This document shows, piece by piece, positions 63,401-64,000 of a stretch of 64,000 nt of DNA. The notes below the pieces were generated by a model. It was given only the letters and a program-made list of their open reading frames with translations. It did not search any database and was not told where the DNA came from. A program made the position numbers and the translations under genes. Each line of letters begins with the position of its first letter. The stretch's first letter is position 1. Source of the stretch: Harmonia axyridis (lineage: Eukaryota > Arthropoda > Insecta > Coleoptera > Coccinellidae); the NCBI RefSeq assembly GCF_914767665.1, contig NC_059502.1:39481812-39545811 (forward strand), read 5' to 3'.

Positions 63401-64000
63401 CGTGCATTAGCTCGCAGAAATTCGTCGATATCGTTGTGTTAGTACACCAAAAAAAAATTATGGAAAATTTTCCCAATTTTTGATGTAAAAAATTTTTTTT
63501 CGAGAATCTATTCATCAGATTCAAACAATATTCCACACAAACCTTAAGATTCACGGCAAAAGTATGTCGAATTTCTTGTTTATTCCTCGATTTCGTTGTT
63601 ATTTCCGAAATAAATCAAATTATACCAATCCGATGATGACGAAACTTGGACTATAGTTAGCAAATGCTAATACACAATTCTGTTCAAATTTTCCTGATGA
63701 TCGTGTCATCGAAACAATCACCAAGGAATTCTAACATGCGCGCAAAAGCTCCTGACTTCACGTCAGTTCTTTTATATATTTTTTTTATATACTGAGAAAA
63801 CGATACCAACTTAATTTTGTAGGCCATTGTGCGTTCGTATTCTGCAATTAATGAACATGTTGTCATGATTGGATCCAAATTATTCCGTAAATAATGTAAC
63901 GTTTTTCGGCTAATTAAATCGGTACTTCTGGCTAACACTAATTTATTTCAGGTACACAACTATAAATAACTATCTACAGATGATTTATTTCAACTATTAC
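63401..64000. other. more palindrome-family sequence, no gene
   Basis: Contains another AACATGCGCGCAAAAGCTCC then TGACTTCACGTCAGTTCTTT (from 63733), as in the hairpin at 58810. No supported gene to the window end. Confidence 0.5.

Noticed and set aside
1..64000. tRNA and rRNA genes
   Set aside because: No cloverleaf with A/B boxes and no rRNA-like block was recognised. R4-type elements elsewhere insert in rDNA, but none of the copies here has rDNA flanks.

Overview
This is animal nuclear DNA, almost certainly from an insect. It is AT-rich, has many (TA)n microsatellites and no operons. Its mix of elements (R4/Dong-, I-, CR1-, RTE- and Daphne-like LINEs, Penelope-like elements, mauritiana-type mariner, Ty3/gypsy, hAT, Harbinger-like) is typical of insects; a beetle is a reasonable guess but cannot be proven from this window. 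Only one host-gene piece was recognised: a 176-bp exon (41393-41568, + strand) coding the catalytic-His segment of a ubiquitin-specific protease most like USP47. The rest is best read as TE-filled introns or intergenic DNA.

Layout. 1-8.4 kb: degenerate sequence, then a Penelope-like element (PLE) with inverted terminal repeats at 1190-1364 and 7614-7786 and a 13-bp target duplication. An I-like LINE (ORF1 intact, ORF2 lacking most of its endonuclease) lies inside it on the minus strand. 8.4-12 kb: a three-level nest, PLE inside a TA-flanked DNA transposon inside a second DNA transposon. 12.2-16.4 kb: CR1-like LINE (PHD-finger ORF1; ORF2 frameshifted in the RT). 16.9-19.5 kb: decayed Tc1/mariner-superfamily element with about 590-bp inverted repeats, the right one split by a 0.5-kb insertion. 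19.7-23.6 kb: second CR1-like LINE, minus strand, with an RT deletion. 23.6-28.4 kb: minus-strand gypsy, with a 2-kb LTR holding three tandem-repeat arrays and followed by a primer-binding site, plus pol without RT/RNase H. 28.4-36 kb: relics, a foldback MITE, and a DNA transposon carrying a Harbinger-like MITE and a hAT remnant.

36-54 kb is a chain of insertions into (TA)n tracts: seven R4/Dong-like LINE copies (one full length with an intact 1201-codon ORF), four PLE pieces (two of them long palindromes), a young non-autonomous LTR retrotransposon whose Gag starts with a DEK-like domain, and a near-intact mariner with a single amber stop. The USP exon sits in this stretch.

54-64 kb: unassigned sequence, a 5'-truncated RTE LINE (minus), then a family of long imperfect palindromes with a recurring GCGCGC-centred hairpin, interrupted by a 5'-truncated Daphne/CR1-like LINE with one long intact ORF.

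No rRNA, tRNA or CRISPR was seen. The elements do not form one pathway; the shared themes are nested insertion, (TA)n as landing site, and non-autonomous derivatives that would need proteins supplied by relatives elsewhere in the genome.
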